64,000 bases of DNA from UBA6814 sp040753075 (GCA_040753075.1 JBFMHA010000013.1:7822-71821), one strand, 5' to 3'. Positions 24,363 to 33,690 are shown, numbered from the stretch's first letter. Notes: a model not told the origin generated them from the letters alone. Numbers and translations: made by a program.

Positions 24363-26798
24363 ATGCCCAAGGTCAAGCCCCTGCCCCCGCACAAGCTGCG
24401 CGCCGAGTTCCCGGCATCCAAGATACCCTACGCCGACTCCTCGGCCATCCCCGAGAACGGCAGCCCGGCTCCGCCCCAGCCCCGGGCCCTCATGGCCCTC
24501 ACCCAGGCCCTGCTCATCAGCGACCCGGGCTACAACGTGTTCGTGGCCGGCGAGCCCAACCTGGGCCGCACCTACCTGGTCCGGGACTTCCTGGCCCCGC
24601 GCGTCGCGCGCATGGCCGCGCCGCCGGACCTGCTCTACCTCTACAACTTCGAGGACCCGGACCGGCCCCGCTGCATGTCCCTGCCCGCGGGCCGCGGCCG
24701 GGACCTCAAGGCCGGGCTGGCCGAGGCCATGGAGGCCGTGCGCCGGGACATCCCCGCCCTGTTCGAGCAGGAGGCCTTCCAGCAGCGGCGCGAGGCCCTG
24801 TTCAAGGCCTTCCAGGACACCCGCGAGAAGCTGCTCAGCGAGATGGAGCAGACCGCCGGCGCCCAGGGCTTCGACCTGGACCTGGACGAGCAGGGCTCCA
24901 TGACCCTCTACCCCCTGGTGGAGGGCAAGGTGGTGTCCGAGGCCGACTTCGAGCGCCTGGACCCGGCCCTGCGCAAGTCCCTCAAGTCCCGCAGCGACCG
25001 CATCCTGGAGTCCATGACCACTTCCCTGCGCAGCCTGGGGGCCAAGGAGCGCGACTACCGCAAGAGCCAGATCGACCTGGAGAAGGGCGCGGTGTCCGAC
25101 GTGCTCGCCGAGCACCTGGACCCCCTGGCCGCCCGCTTCGCCGACGCGCCGGACCTGGCCGGGTTCTTCGCCGCCCTCCGGCAGGACGTGCTGGACAACC
25201 TCGACCAGTTCCTGCCCCGCGAGGCCGCGCCGGCCGGGGCCGGCCCCGCCCCGGCCCACGCCGCCCTGCACGGGCCCGAAGGCCCGGCCGAGGACTTCTT
25301 CGTGCGCTACGGGGTGAACCTCTTCGTGGACAACTCCGCGGCCAAGGGCGCGCCCATCGTGGTGGAGGACCACCCCACCCCGGCCAACCTGCTCGGCGTC
25401 ATCGAGCGCGAGGCCGAGATGGGCGCCTTCTACACCGACTACAGCCTGGTCAAGGCGGGCAGCCTGCACCGGGCCAACGGCGGCTTCCTCATCCTGCACT
25501 GCGAGGACATCCTCTCCCTGCCCGAGGCCTGGGAGGGCCTCCTGCGCGCCCTGCGCTCGGGCCTGGCCCGCATCGAGGACCCCGGGGACGAGGACCGCGC
25601 CCGCACCAAGACCATCGAGCCCGACCCGGTCCCCCTGGCGGTCAAGGTCGTGCTCATCGGCACGGACGAGACCTACGAGCTCCTGCTCTCCCACGACGAC
25701 CGCTTCGCCAAGCTCTTCAAGCTCAAGGCCCACCTCCAGGACACGGTGGACCGCTCGGCCGCCGCGGTGCGCACCTACGTCCGCTCCCTGGGCCGCATCA
25801 TCCGGGAGGCCGGCCTCCCGGTCTTCGACCGCGAGGCCCTGGCCGGCCTGGTGGACTTCGCCACCCGCCTGGCCGGGGACCAGAAGAAGCTGGCCCTGCA
25901 CCTGCCCCTGGCCCGGGAGCTCATGATCGAGGCCGCGGCCCTGGCCCGCTCCGGCAAGGCCGGGAACGGGGGCGGCCAGCCCGTGGCGGTGGGCCGCAGG
26001 CACGTGGAGGAGGCCAGGCGCAACCGGCGGTTCCGCGCCAACCTCTACGAAGAGGAGTTCATGGCCGACTACGACCGCCAGCTCATCAAGGTCCAGACCT
26101 CGGGCCGGGCCGTGGGCCGGGCCAACGGGCTGGCCGTGACCATGCTGGGGGACTACGAGTTCGGCCTGCCCCACCAGATCGCCTGCAACGTGGGCGTGGG
26201 GCACGGCGGGATCATGGACCTGGAGCGCGAGGCCGAGTTGGGCGGGCCCATCCACACCAAGGGCATGATGATCCTCAAGAGCTACCTGCTGGGCCTGTTC
26301 GCCCAGGACAAGCCCCTGGTCATGACCGGGTCCCTGTGCTTCGAGCAGAGCTACGTGCAGGTGGAGGGCGACTCGGCCTCGGGCGCGGAGCTGGCCGCCC
26401 TGCTCTCGGCCCTGGCCGAGGCGCCGCTGTCCCTGTCCCTGGCCTTCACCGGCGCGGTGAGCCACTCCGGCGGCATCATGGCCGTGGGCGGAGTGACCCA
26501 GAAGGTGGAGGGCTTCTTCCGGGTGTGCCAGCGCCGCGGCCTCACCGGCGAGCAGGGGGTCATCCTGCCCGCGGACAACGTGGTGCACCTCATGTGCGGG
26601 GACGAGGTGGTCGAGGCGGTGCGCAAGGGCAGGTTCCACATCTACCCGGTGACCACCATCGAGCAGGCCATGGAGCTCCTGACCGGCCTGCCCACCGGCC
26701 GCCGCCTGCCCGGCGGCGGCTACACCCCGGGCTCCCTCTACCGCCGCGTGGACAACCGGCTGCGCACCCTGGCCAAGCTGGCGGAAAAGGCGAAGTAG
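24363..26798 (+). CDS. Lon-like ATP-dependent protease (AAA_32 type)
   Basis: The 811-residue protein has an N-terminal segment (PHKLRAEFP), a AAA-type region with a degenerate Walker A (GEPNLGRTYLV, no Lys), a helical insert (~100-290), a second half with GGFLILHCEDIL, and a C-terminal Lon protease domain. The catalytic dyad is S673 (GDSASGAEL) and K714 (GGVTQKVEGF), with normal spacing. Such LonB-like proteases are common in delta- and gammaproteobacteria; substrates are generally unknown. It is a single gene, convergent with the GGDEF gene and only seven bases from it. Confidence 0.9.
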   Translation: MPKVKPLPPHKLRAEFPASKIPYADSSAIPENGSPAPPQPRALMALTQALLISDPGYNVFVAGEPNLGRTYLVRDFLAPRVARMAAPPDLLYLYNFEDPDRPRCMSLPAGRGRDLKAGLAEAMEAVRRDIPALFEQEAFQQRREALFKAFQDTREKLLSEMEQTAGAQGFDLDLDEQGSMTLYPLVEGKVVSEADFERLDPALRKSLKSRSDRILESMTTSLRSLGAKERDYRKSQIDLEKGAVSDVLAEHLDPLAARFADAPDLAGFFAALRQDVLDNLDQFLPREAAPAGAGPAPAHAALHGPEGPAEDFFVRYGVNLFVDNSAAKGAPIVVEDHPTPANLLGVIEREAEMGAFYTDYSLVKAGSLHRANGGFLILHCEDILSLPEAWEGLLRALRSGLARIEDPGDEDRARTKTIEPDPVPLAVKVVLIGTDETYELLLSHDDRFAKLFKLKAHLQDTVDRSAAAVRTYVRSLGRIIREAGLPVFDREALAGLVDFATRLAGDQKKLALHLPLARELMIEAAALARSGKAGNGGGQPVAVGRRHVEEARRNRRFRANLYEEEFMADYDRQLIKVQTSGRAVGRANGLAVTMLGDYEFGLPHQIACNVGVGHGGIMDLEREAELGGPIHTKGMMILKSYLLGLFAQDKPLVMTGSLCFEQSYVQVEGDSASGAELAALLSALAEAPLSLSLAFTGAVSHSGGIMAVGGVTQKVEGFFRVCQRRGLTGEQGVILPADNVVHLMCGDEVVEAVRKGRFHIYPVTTIEQAMELLTGLPTGRRLPGGGYTPGSLYRRVDNRLRTLAKLAEKAK

Positions 26799-26805
26799 CC
26801 CGGCG

Positions 26806-28542
26806 TCAGCCGCACACCACGGCGCAGGAGCGGCCCTCCCGCCGGCCCTGCTCCTTGGCGCGGTACATGGCCGCGTCGGCCTGGCGCATGAGTTCGTCCA
26901 TGTCCCGGCCGTGCTCCGGGAACAGGGCCACGCCCACGGACAGGCGCACCGGGAGCTCCCGGCCGTCCACCGCCAGGGGCGCGTCGAACCCGGCCAGCAC
27001 CTTGCGGGCCACGGACTCCGCCCCTCCCGCGCCCGCCACCTCGGGGATCACCAGGGCGAACTCGTCGCCGCCCATGCGGGCCACGGTGTCCGACTCGCGC
27101 AGGCCCGCGCGCAGCCGCTCCGCCACCCCGCGCAGCACCTCGTCCCCGGCCGCGTGCCCCAGGGTGTCGTTGATCTCCTTGAACCCGTCCAGGTCCATGA
27201 CCATGAGGGCCAGGGGCTTGCCGCGGCGCTGGCCGTGGGCCAGCTCCAGGGACAGGCGCTCGGCGAACAGGGCCCGGTTGGGCAGGTCCGTGAGCTGGTC
27301 GTAGTAGGCCAGGCGGCGGATGGTCTCCTCGGCCCGGCGCTGCTCGGTCACGTCCAGGAGCAGGAGCACGAACCCGGCCAGGCCCTCCCGGCTCTTGATG
27401 CCCGAGAGCCGCGCGTGGACCGCCACGCTCCCGTCCGGGGTGCGGCGCTCGAAGCCGAAGCTGTGGGTCCGCCCCTGGCGCGCCGCGTCCAGGGCCGCGG
27501 CGAGCCGCTCCGCGGGAGCCCCCTCCGGGTCGTGGATCGAGGCCAGGTCCCGGCCCGCCGCCTCCCGCCCGGTGCAGCCCAGGAGACGTTCGGCCCCGGC
27601 GTTGAAATAGGCCACCCGGCCCTCGGCGTCGGTGGCCACGATGCCCATGTCCACCGACGAGGCGAGGATGCTGTCCAGGTACAGGGTCTTCTCGGTCAGC
27701 TCCTGGATGGCCCGCTTGAGATCCTCGCCCTGGTCCACGATGATCCGCTTGAGGGTCTCGATGTACTTGCTCTCCAGGCCGCGCACCATGTCGGTCTGGG
27801 TGGCCACGCCCACGGCCGAGCCGAACTCGTCCACCACCACCAGCCGGCGGATGCCCCTCTCCCGCATGAGCTCCGCGGCCTCGTAGGCCGCCGCGTCGTG
27901 GCGCAGGGCCACCACCGGCGTGCTCATGACCTCCCGCACCCGGACCGCGGCCAGGTCCTGCCCGTCCGCCACCAGCCGGGTCACGTCCCGCTCGGTGACC
28001 ACCCCCTCGGGGTGGCTCTGGGACGCCGCCACCAGGAAGCTCAGGGACCGGCCGGCCATGACCCTGGAGGCCTCCAGCACCGTGGCCTCGGGCAGGACCG
28101 TGACCACGTTCTTCTGCATGATCTGGGACACGGTCTTGACCTTGACGAAATAGTCGTAGCCCAGGTGGCGGATGAGGTCCGACTGGGTGATCATGCCCAC
28201 CGCCCGGCCGGTCTCGTCCTGCACCGCCAGGTGGCGGATGCCGTGGGCGGCCAGGAGGTGGAAGGTCTCGTAGAGGCGGGCGTCCGTCCGGCAGCCCAGC
28301 ACCCCCCGGGTCATGACCTCGGCGATGGGCCGGTCCCGGAAGCCCGTGCTGTGCTCGGCCACGCAGCGCACCAGGTCCCGCTCGGTGAAGATGCCCACCG
28401 GCGTCTCCCCCTCCAGGACCAGCACGCAGCTCACGTTGCCCTGGCGCATGAGCCCGATGGCCTTGTGGGCCGTGTCCCCGGGCTGCACCGCAATGACTCC
28501 GGGATGGAAGATCTCGCCGATCCGCTTCTTCATCATGTCCAT
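26806..28542 (-). CDS. diguanylate cyclase with four CBS domains and a PAS domain
   Basis: The 578-residue soluble protein has two CBS pairs (residues ~1-250, each with the GIxTxxDLxR type end), a short coiled linker, a PAS domain (~290-400, ending LLLLDVTEQRRAEE) and a GGDEF domain (~415-575). The active site MGGDEF is intact, and RESD five residues before it is a product-inhibition I-site, so it should make c-di-GMP. CBS pairs usually bind adenine nucleotides or SAM, so synthesis may respond to energy state. It is divergent from the flavoprotein gene. Confidence 0.93.
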   Translation of the reverse strand: MDMMKKRIGEIFHPGVIAVQPGDTAHKAIGLMRQGNVSCVLVLEGETPVGIFTERDLVRCVAEHSTGFRDRPIAEVMTRGVLGCRTDARLYETFHLLAAHGIRHLAVQDETGRAVGMITQSDLIRHLGYDYFVKVKTVSQIMQKNVVTVLPEATVLEASRVMAGRSLSFLVAASQSHPEGVVTERDVTRLVADGQDLAAVRVREVMSTPVVALRHDAAAYEAAELMRERGIRRLVVVDEFGSAVGVATQTDMVRGLESKYIETLKRIIVDQGEDLKRAIQELTEKTLYLDSILASSVDMGIVATDAEGRVAYFNAGAERLLGCTGREAAGRDLASIHDPEGAPAERLAAALDAARQGRTHSFGFERRTPDGSVAVHARLSGIKSREGLAGFVLLLLDVTEQRRAEETIRRLAYYDQLTDLPNRALFAERLSLELAHGQRRGKPLALMVMDLDGFKEINDTLGHAAGDEVLRGVAERLRAGLRESDTVARMGGDEFALVIPEVAGAGGAESVARKVLAGFDAPLAVDGRELPVRLSVGVALFPEHGRDMDELMRQADAAMYRAKEQGRREGRSCAVVCG

Positions 28543-28731
28543 GGGCCGCTCCCCGCTCTCCGGTTAACGCCCTGAGTACCGCATTTCCCCGAAGCTCGCC
28601 ATATCGGGACCCGTGGCCGCGCCCTGCGCCGGGCCGTGCGTCCGGCCGCAAGGCCTTCCTCCCTGCGGGTTGTTTTTTTCGACGGACATGGCCTATACTG
28701 GACTCCCTTTTCCTCCAACCGGACAGACGCC

Positions 28732-30078
28732 ATGAGCACCCCCTACGACCTCGTAGTCATCGGCAGCGGCGCGGCAGGCGCCGGAGCGGCCATGGCCGCG
28801 CGCCGGGCGGGCCGGACCGTGGCGGTCATCGACAAGTCCCCCCTGGGCGGAACCTGCGGCCTGCGCGGCTGCATACCCAAGAAGGTCCTGGCGGCCGCGG
28901 CCGACGCGGTGATGGCCGCCCGATGCCTGCACCGCAAGGGAGTCAAGGGCAAGGCCGGGCTCGACTGGAAGGCCCTCGTGCGCGCCAAGCGCGCCTTCCT
29001 CCGGCACAAGCCCGAGCGCTTCGAAGCCAGGCTCAGGAGCCTGGGCCTGGCCGTGTTCCACGGGGCCGCGGCCTTCACCGGGCCGGACACCCTGGAGGTG
29101 GCCGGCATCCCCCTGGCCGCCGGCCGCGTCCTGGTGGCCTCGGGCGCAACCCCCGCCCCCCTGGATATCCCGGGCGAGGAGCACCTGGCCACCAGCGACC
29201 AGTTCCTGGATCTGGACCGCCTGCCCCGCCGGGTGGTCTTCGCCGGCGGCGGCTTCATCGCCTTCGAGTTCGCCCACGTGGCCGAGGCCGCGGGCTGCCA
29301 GTGCACCATCCTGCACCGCGGCGCCCGGGTCCTCAAACACTTCGACCCCGACCTCGCCGAACTCCTGGCCGCAGCCATGCGCGGCCGCGGCATCGCCATC
29401 CACGCCGAATCCCCGGTCTGCCGCCTGGACCGCGACGGCAAGCGCCTCACCGTCACCGCCTGCCCGGACAACCTGGTCCACTACCCCGCCGACCTGGCGG
29501 TCCACGCCGCGGGCCGCATCCCGGACATCCGCGACATGAACCTCCAGGCCGCGGACGTGGAGGCCTCGATCCGCGGGGTGCACGTCAACGAGTTCATGCA
29601 GAGCGTGTCCAACCCCCGGGTCTACGCGGCCGGCGACTGCGCGGCCACCCCCCTGGCCTTCACTCCGGCCGCGGTCCATGAGGGCGAGGTGGCCGGACAC
29701 AACATCCTGCACGGCAACCAGCGCGCCGTCGACCACTCGGGCATGGCCCGGGTGGTCTACGCCTGGCCGCGCCTGGCCGCGGTGGGCCTGGGCGAGGAGG
29801 AAGCCCGCGCCGCCGGCCTGGACTTCGCCGTCCACGCCTCGGACACCACCAGGGACTTCGCCGCGGCCCACCGGGGACTGCCCTGCGCCGGGCACAAGGT
29901 TCTCGTGGAGAACCGGACCGGCCGCATCCTGGGCGCCCACCTGCTCGCCGCCCACGCCGAGGAGACCATCGCCGTGTTCGGCCTGGCCATCCGCCTGGGC
30001 CTCGCCGCCCGCGACCTGCTCCGGGCCTCCTTCCCCTATCCCTCGGAAGCGCACGGCATCACCGGCATGCTCGGGTGA
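28732..30078 (+). CDS. FAD-dependent pyridine nucleotide-disulfide reductase-like protein
   Basis: The 448-residue protein has the FAD loop VVIGSGAAGAGAAMAARRAG, the redox pair C42/C47 (GGTCGLRGCIPKK), a second NAD(P)-binding GGGFIAFEFAHVA, and AAGDCAATPL before a dimerisation domain. It resembles glutathione reductase or dihydrolipoamide dehydrogenase. The C-terminal HPTxxE that supplies the catalytic His-Glu in these enzymes reads YPSEAHG, so the usual proton donor is missing and the substrate is uncertain. The ATG at 28732 is preferred for its match to the FAD-fold start. Confidence 0.87.
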   Translation: MSTPYDLVVIGSGAAGAGAAMAARRAGRTVAVIDKSPLGGTCGLRGCIPKKVLAAAADAVMAARCLHRKGVKGKAGLDWKALVRAKRAFLRHKPERFEARLRSLGLAVFHGAAAFTGPDTLEVAGIPLAAGRVLVASGATPAPLDIPGEEHLATSDQFLDLDRLPRRVVFAGGGFIAFEFAHVAEAAGCQCTILHRGARVLKHFDPDLAELLAAAMRGRGIAIHAESPVCRLDRDGKRLTVTACPDNLVHYPADLAVHAAGRIPDIRDMNLQAADVEASIRGVHVNEFMQSVSNPRVYAAGDCAATPLAFTPAAVHEGEVAGHNILHGNQRAVDHSGMARVVYAWPRLAAVGLGEEEARAAGLDFAVHASDTTRDFAAAHRGLPCAGHKVLVENRTGRILGAHLLAAHAEETIAVFGLAIRLGLAARDLLRASFPYPSEAHGITGMLG

Positions 30079-30083
30079 GAACC

Positions 30084-30162
30084 GCCGGGGCGCCGCCCCA
30101 GGCCCCGGCAAGGGGGCTCCTCGCCCCCCAGCCCCCCGCCAGGGGATAATCCCCTGGACCCT
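30084..30162. repeat. intergenic repeat family 1, copy 2
   Basis: This is nearly identical to 10694-10775, including the palindrome CCAGGGGA-TAA-TCCCCTGG (30139-30157). It begins within a few bases of the flavoprotein stop. It lies between that gene and the convergent GNAT gene, where about 130 further GC-rich bases hold nothing recognisable. Confidence 0.75.
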
Positions 30163-30290
30163 GTCGGCGTGGCGACGCCCTGCCCCGGTCGGCAGCCGAG
30201 GCCGCCCGGGAGGGCGCGGAGACCGATGGGGATTCCAAAGGGCCGACGGCCCGTTGGCCCCCCGGGAGGGTGCGGGGCCTCCCGCCCTCC

Positions 30291-30812
30291 CTACGCCGCC
30301 TTCACCGGCTGGGCCGGGGCGAGGTCCTTGACGTAGACGTAGCGGTCCTCGCCGGGCGCGTAGAAGTTCTTGTGCACCGCGCCCTTGCGGTAGCCGTGCT
30401 TCTCGTAGAAGCGGCGGGTGGGCAGGTACTGGGGCCGGGAGGAGGTCTCGATGTGGATGCGCCTGCCGCCCATGCGGGCCACCCGGCGCTCGGTGGCGGC
30501 CAGCAGCGCCGAGCCGATGCCCTTGCCGCGGCAGGAGTCGTGCACCGCGATCCAGTAGAGGTCGAAGAGCCAGGGCGAGTCGTCGGTGGGGCCGTAGCAG
30601 GTGTAGCCGAGCAGGGCCTGGCCGGTCTCGGCCAGGAGGAAATGGTAGCCGCAGGCCGGACCCTGGGCCAGGCGCTCCTCCACCAGCTCCCGGGCGATGC
30701 CGATCTCCTCCCCGGAAAAGAAGCCGGTGCCGGCCACCAGCGAGCCGATGCGCTCCACGTCCGGGGCGGCCACTATCTCGCGCAGGGTGATGCTCGGGCG
30801 CATGGGGTCCAT
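30291..30812 (-). CDS. GNAT-family N-acetyltransferase
   Basis: The 173-residue protein has a GNAT core with the acetyl-CoA loop SCRGKGIGSALLAATER and a late RRFYEKHGYRKG. The first ~40 residues include REIVAAPDVERIGSLV. It is the last gene of the KamA cluster, 18 bases after the GNAT-deacetylase gene. In methanogens KamA is paired with a beta-lysine acetyltransferase (AblB); this GNAT could play a similar part, but specificity cannot be read from the sequence. Confidence 0.9.
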   Translation of the reverse strand: MDPMRPSITLREIVAAPDVERIGSLVAGTGFFSGEEIGIARELVEERLAQGPACGYHFLLAETGQALLGYTCYGPTDDSPWLFDLYWIAVHDSCRGKGIGSALLAATERRVARMGGRRIHIETSSRPQYLPTRRFYEKHGYRKGAVHKNFYAPGEDRYVYVKDLAPAQPVKAA

Positions 30813-30830
30813 GGAGCCTCCCGAGGGCCG

Positions 30831-32591
30831 CTAGTCGCGGCCGCGGCCGGGGCGGGAATGGTTCAGGGCGCATTCCCGCAGGCCGGTGAAGAAGTGGCGG
30901 GCGTTCACGCCCAGGGAGGGAATCTTGTAGCCGCCCTCCTGGACCACCAGGGTGGGCAGGCCGAGTTGGCCGACCATGCGGCCGTTGCCCCTGAAGTCCG
31001 CGGGGGCGAGGCTCCAGGTGCCGGTGGGGTCGCCCTTGGCCGGGTCCAGGCCCAGGGCCAGCACCAGGAAGGTGGGCCGGAAGCGCCGCACCACGTCCAG
31101 GGCCTTGGCCAGGGTGGCGGCGTAGCCCGCGCCGTCCAGGCGCTCGTCCCGGGGGAAGTTGCGGTTGAACCCCTGGCCCCGGCCGCTGCCGGTCTCGTCC
31201 TTGAAGCCGGAGAAATAGGGGTAGGCGAAGCTGGGGTGGCCGTGGATGGACACGGTGAGCACGTCGTCGCGCTCGTAGAAGATGTCCTGGGTGCCGTTGC
31301 CGTGGTGGTAGTCCAGGTCCAGCACCGCGACCTTGCCGTGGCCCGAGAGGAACTGGGCGGCCACGGCCGCGGTGTTGAAGTAGCAGAACCCGCCGAAGGC
31401 CCGGCGCTCGGCGTGGTGGCCGGGCGGCCGCACCAGGGCGTAGGCCAGGCGGTCGCCCTCCAGGACCCCCTCGGCCGCGGTCAGGGCGCAGTCCACGGCG
31501 CGGCGCGCGGCCAGGTAGGCGTTGCGGTTCAGGGGAGTGAAGGTGTCGATGCAGTAGTAGCCCGCGCGCACGGCCAGCTCCTTGGGCGGCCGGGCCGCGT
31601 TGCGCAGGGGAAAGACGTAGGGGTAGACCGACTTGTTGCCGGACAGCCCGGTGCAGACCTTCTTGAGGTAGGCGCAGAAGCCCCGGTCGTGCACGGCCAG
31701 GATGTGCTTCTCCGGGAAGCGGCGCACGGGACGGCGTTCGAACAGGCCGGTGGGCTCCAGGTGGCGCAGGATGGCCGCGACCCGCACCGGGGCCTCCACG
31801 TAGCCGCGCTCGTGCACGTGGTGGATGTCGTGCCGGTCGTTGACCGTGAGGGCGATGCGCTCCGCGGCCGGGGCGGGCGGCGGCGCGGCCTCCGGCGCGG
31901 CGGTCTTCGGCGGGCGCAGCCGCACCGGGTCGTCGGCGAAGGAGCGCACCACCAGGTCCACGTAGCTGGGCGGGCAGAGGTGGTGGTACTTGCGCTCCAG
32001 CACGGCGCGGACCATCTTGCGGGCCGTGGCCCTGGGCAGGCCGCGGGTGCGGCCCAGGCCGTCGAACACCAGGTAGGGCGGGCAGTCGTCCCCGGGGTTG
32101 AGCGGAGTCTCGTAGGCGGTGTTCGCCACGGGCCGCGCCCCGAAGCGCTCGTAGAAGCGCAGGCGGGCCCGGTTCTCGGCCAGCAGGGCCTTGTCCCGGC
32201 ACAGGGCCGGGTCGTCGGGCAGGCACTCGAAGCACAGGCCCACGCAGCCCAGGGCCGCAGACTCCTCGCGGACTCTCGCATAGAGGGCCGCGCCCACCCC
32301 GCCCCCGGCCAGGCGCGGGGCCGCGGACAGGTAATCCAGCCAGCAGAAGCGCTCGTCCGGGAAGTGGAGCGCCAGGGCGAAGCCGCGGACCGCGCGGGCC
32401 GCGCCCTGCTCGGCCACGAAGAGGATGGTGCGGAAGCGGTGGGCCAGGGGGTCGCGCAGCTTGGCCGGGATGGCCGCGGCCTCGGCCGGGGCCACGGCCG
32501 GGAACCGCTCGCGCAGGATGTCCTGCACCGCGGCGATGGCCGCCCGGTCCACGGGCAGCAGGTCGTCGAACACGCGGCGGATGCGGAACAC
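30831..32591 (-). CDS. GNAT acetyltransferase fused to histone deacetylase/acetylpolyamine amidohydrolase
   Basis: The 586-residue protein is a two-enzyme fusion. Residues ~1-170 form a GNAT-like domain (LDYLSAAPRLAGGGVGAALY, RLRFYERFGARPV). A Pro/Ala-rich linker (~225-245) leads to a class I/II deacetylase domain (~250-570) with RPPGHHAERRAFGGFCYFN, LDLDYHHGNGTQDIFY, LGLDPAKGDPTG and VQEGGYK; the His pair and zinc-binding Asp/His residues are present. The two halves should add and remove acyl groups on amines. It follows the ATP-grasp gene by four bases. Substrate unknown; an acetylated amine made by this cluster is the simplest idea. Confidence 0.9.
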   Translation of the reverse strand: MFRIRRVFDDLLPVDRAAIAAVQDILRERFPAVAPAEAAAIPAKLRDPLAHRFRTILFVAEQGAARAVRGFALALHFPDERFCWLDYLSAAPRLAGGGVGAALYARVREESAALGCVGLCFECLPDDPALCRDKALLAENRARLRFYERFGARPVANTAYETPLNPGDDCPPYLVFDGLGRTRGLPRATARKMVRAVLERKYHHLCPPSYVDLVVRSFADDPVRLRPPKTAAPEAAPPPAPAAERIALTVNDRHDIHHVHERGYVEAPVRVAAILRHLEPTGLFERRPVRRFPEKHILAVHDRGFCAYLKKVCTGLSGNKSVYPYVFPLRNAARPPKELAVRAGYYCIDTFTPLNRNAYLAARRAVDCALTAAEGVLEGDRLAYALVRPPGHHAERRAFGGFCYFNTAAVAAQFLSGHGKVAVLDLDYHHGNGTQDIFYERDDVLTVSIHGHPSFAYPYFSGFKDETGSGRGQGFNRNFPRDERLDGAGYAATLAKALDVVRRFRPTFLVLALGLDPAKGDPTGTWSLAPADFRGNGRMVGQLGLPTLVVQEGGYKIPSLGVNARHFFTGLRECALNHSRPGRGRD

Positions 32592-32595
32592 GGGC

Positions 32596-33615
32596 CTAGG
32601 CTCCTGCGCTGCGGGGCCGGGGGGGCGGGACGCGGGCCAGGGCCGCGTCCAGGATCCGGGCCACGGCTGCGGTGTAGGAAATGCCCGCCTGCCGGAGGGC
32701 CGCGGCGAATCCCGCGTCCGGGGAGAGGCAGGGGTTGGCGTTCACGTCGATGACCAGGGGCCGGCCCTGCCCGTCCGCCCGGAAGTCCACCCGGGCGTAG
32801 CCGGACAGGCCGAAGGCGGCCCAGGTGCGCCGGGACAGGTCGGCCAGGGCGTCCAGCAGCCCCCGGTCCGCCTCCGGGAACTCGAAGCTGCGCACGGTGC
32901 CGGCGTAGTCGTCCGAGGTTTCGTCCCACTTGGCGTCGTAGCCTACGATGCGGGGCCGGTCCGGGGCGAAGTTGGTGAAGAGCATCTCGGCCACGGGCAG
33001 GACCTGGGGGCCGTCCGGCCCGTCCAGCAGGGCCACGTTGAACTCCCGGCCGGGCGCGTAGGCTTCCGCGAACCATTCCCCGCCGTGGCGCGCGGCCGCC
33101 CGGTCCAGGGCGGCGAGCAGGTCGGCCGGACCGGCCGGGGTGAGCACGCTGTCGTCGTCCAGGCCGGTGGACGCGTGCTCGGTCACGGACTTCACGATGA
33201 GCGGCCCCCCGGGCAGGGGCGCGCCCCGGAGCAGGGCCGTCCGGTCGGTCCAGGCCGGGGTGGGGATGCCGTGCGGCGCGAGCAGGCGCTTGCCCAGGAC
33301 CTTGTGGTTGGAGAGCAGGACCGCGGCCTGGTCCCCCCCGGTGTAGGCCAGGCCCAGGTCCTCGAGCAGGGCCGGGGCCAGGTGGATGAGGCGGGCGTTG
33401 CCGTCCACCGACTCCACCAGGTTGACCACCGCGCCGGGCGCGGCGGCGGCCAGGGCGCGGGCCGTGGCCGGCAGGTCCAGGGAGAAGTCGGCGCGCGCCG
33501 GGGCGTGGCCCAGGGCCGCCAGGGCCTGGCCCAGGGCCGCGGCCTGGGCCAGGGTGTCCAGGTCGTCGGGGCCGGCCCCGGGAGCCGGACGAGAGGCGAG
33601 CAGCACGACCTTCAT
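32596..33615 (-). CDS. ATP-grasp ligase, D-Ala-D-Ala ligase-like (second of pair)
   Basis: The 339-residue protein has a D-Ala-D-Ala-ligase-like fold: an N-terminal domain with AVVNLVESVDGNARL, a central LIVKSVTEHASTGLDDDSV, and a C-terminal VDFRADGQGRPLVIDVNANPC carrying metal ligands. It should form an amide or peptide bond with an amino acid through an acyl phosphate. I chose the ATG at 33615 because GGGAGG precedes it. It is distinct from, but similar to, the ligase encoded just upstream, so the two may act in succession. Confidence 0.88.
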   Translation of the reverse strand: MKVVLLASRPAPGAGPDDLDTLAQAAALGQALAALGHAPARADFSLDLPATARALAAAAPGAVVNLVESVDGNARLIHLAPALLEDLGLAYTGGDQAAVLLSNHKVLGKRLLAPHGIPTPAWTDRTALLRGAPLPGGPLIVKSVTEHASTGLDDDSVLTPAGPADLLAALDRAAARHGGEWFAEAYAPGREFNVALLDGPDGPQVLPVAEMLFTNFAPDRPRIVGYDAKWDETSDDYAGTVRSFEFPEADRGLLDALADLSRRTWAAFGLSGYARVDFRADGQGRPLVIDVNANPCLSPDAGFAAALRQAGISYTAAVARILDAALARVPPPRPRSAGA

Positions 33616-33660
33616 CCGGCCCTCCCGCGGGTTGCCCGACACGCGTCGTTTCTTGTCTAC

Positions 33661-33690
33661 CGCCTGGAAAAGATGGGGCTTTTCCAGGCG
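33661..33690. other. perfect hairpin between the two ATP-grasp genes
   Basis: CGCCTGGAAAA (33661-33671) and TTTTCCAGGCG (33680-33690) are perfect inverted repeats with an eight-base loop, placed four bases after the stop of the first ligase gene on the minus strand. No T-run follows on that strand, so it may be an mRNA processing or stability element that sets different levels of the two ligases. Confidence 0.6.
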
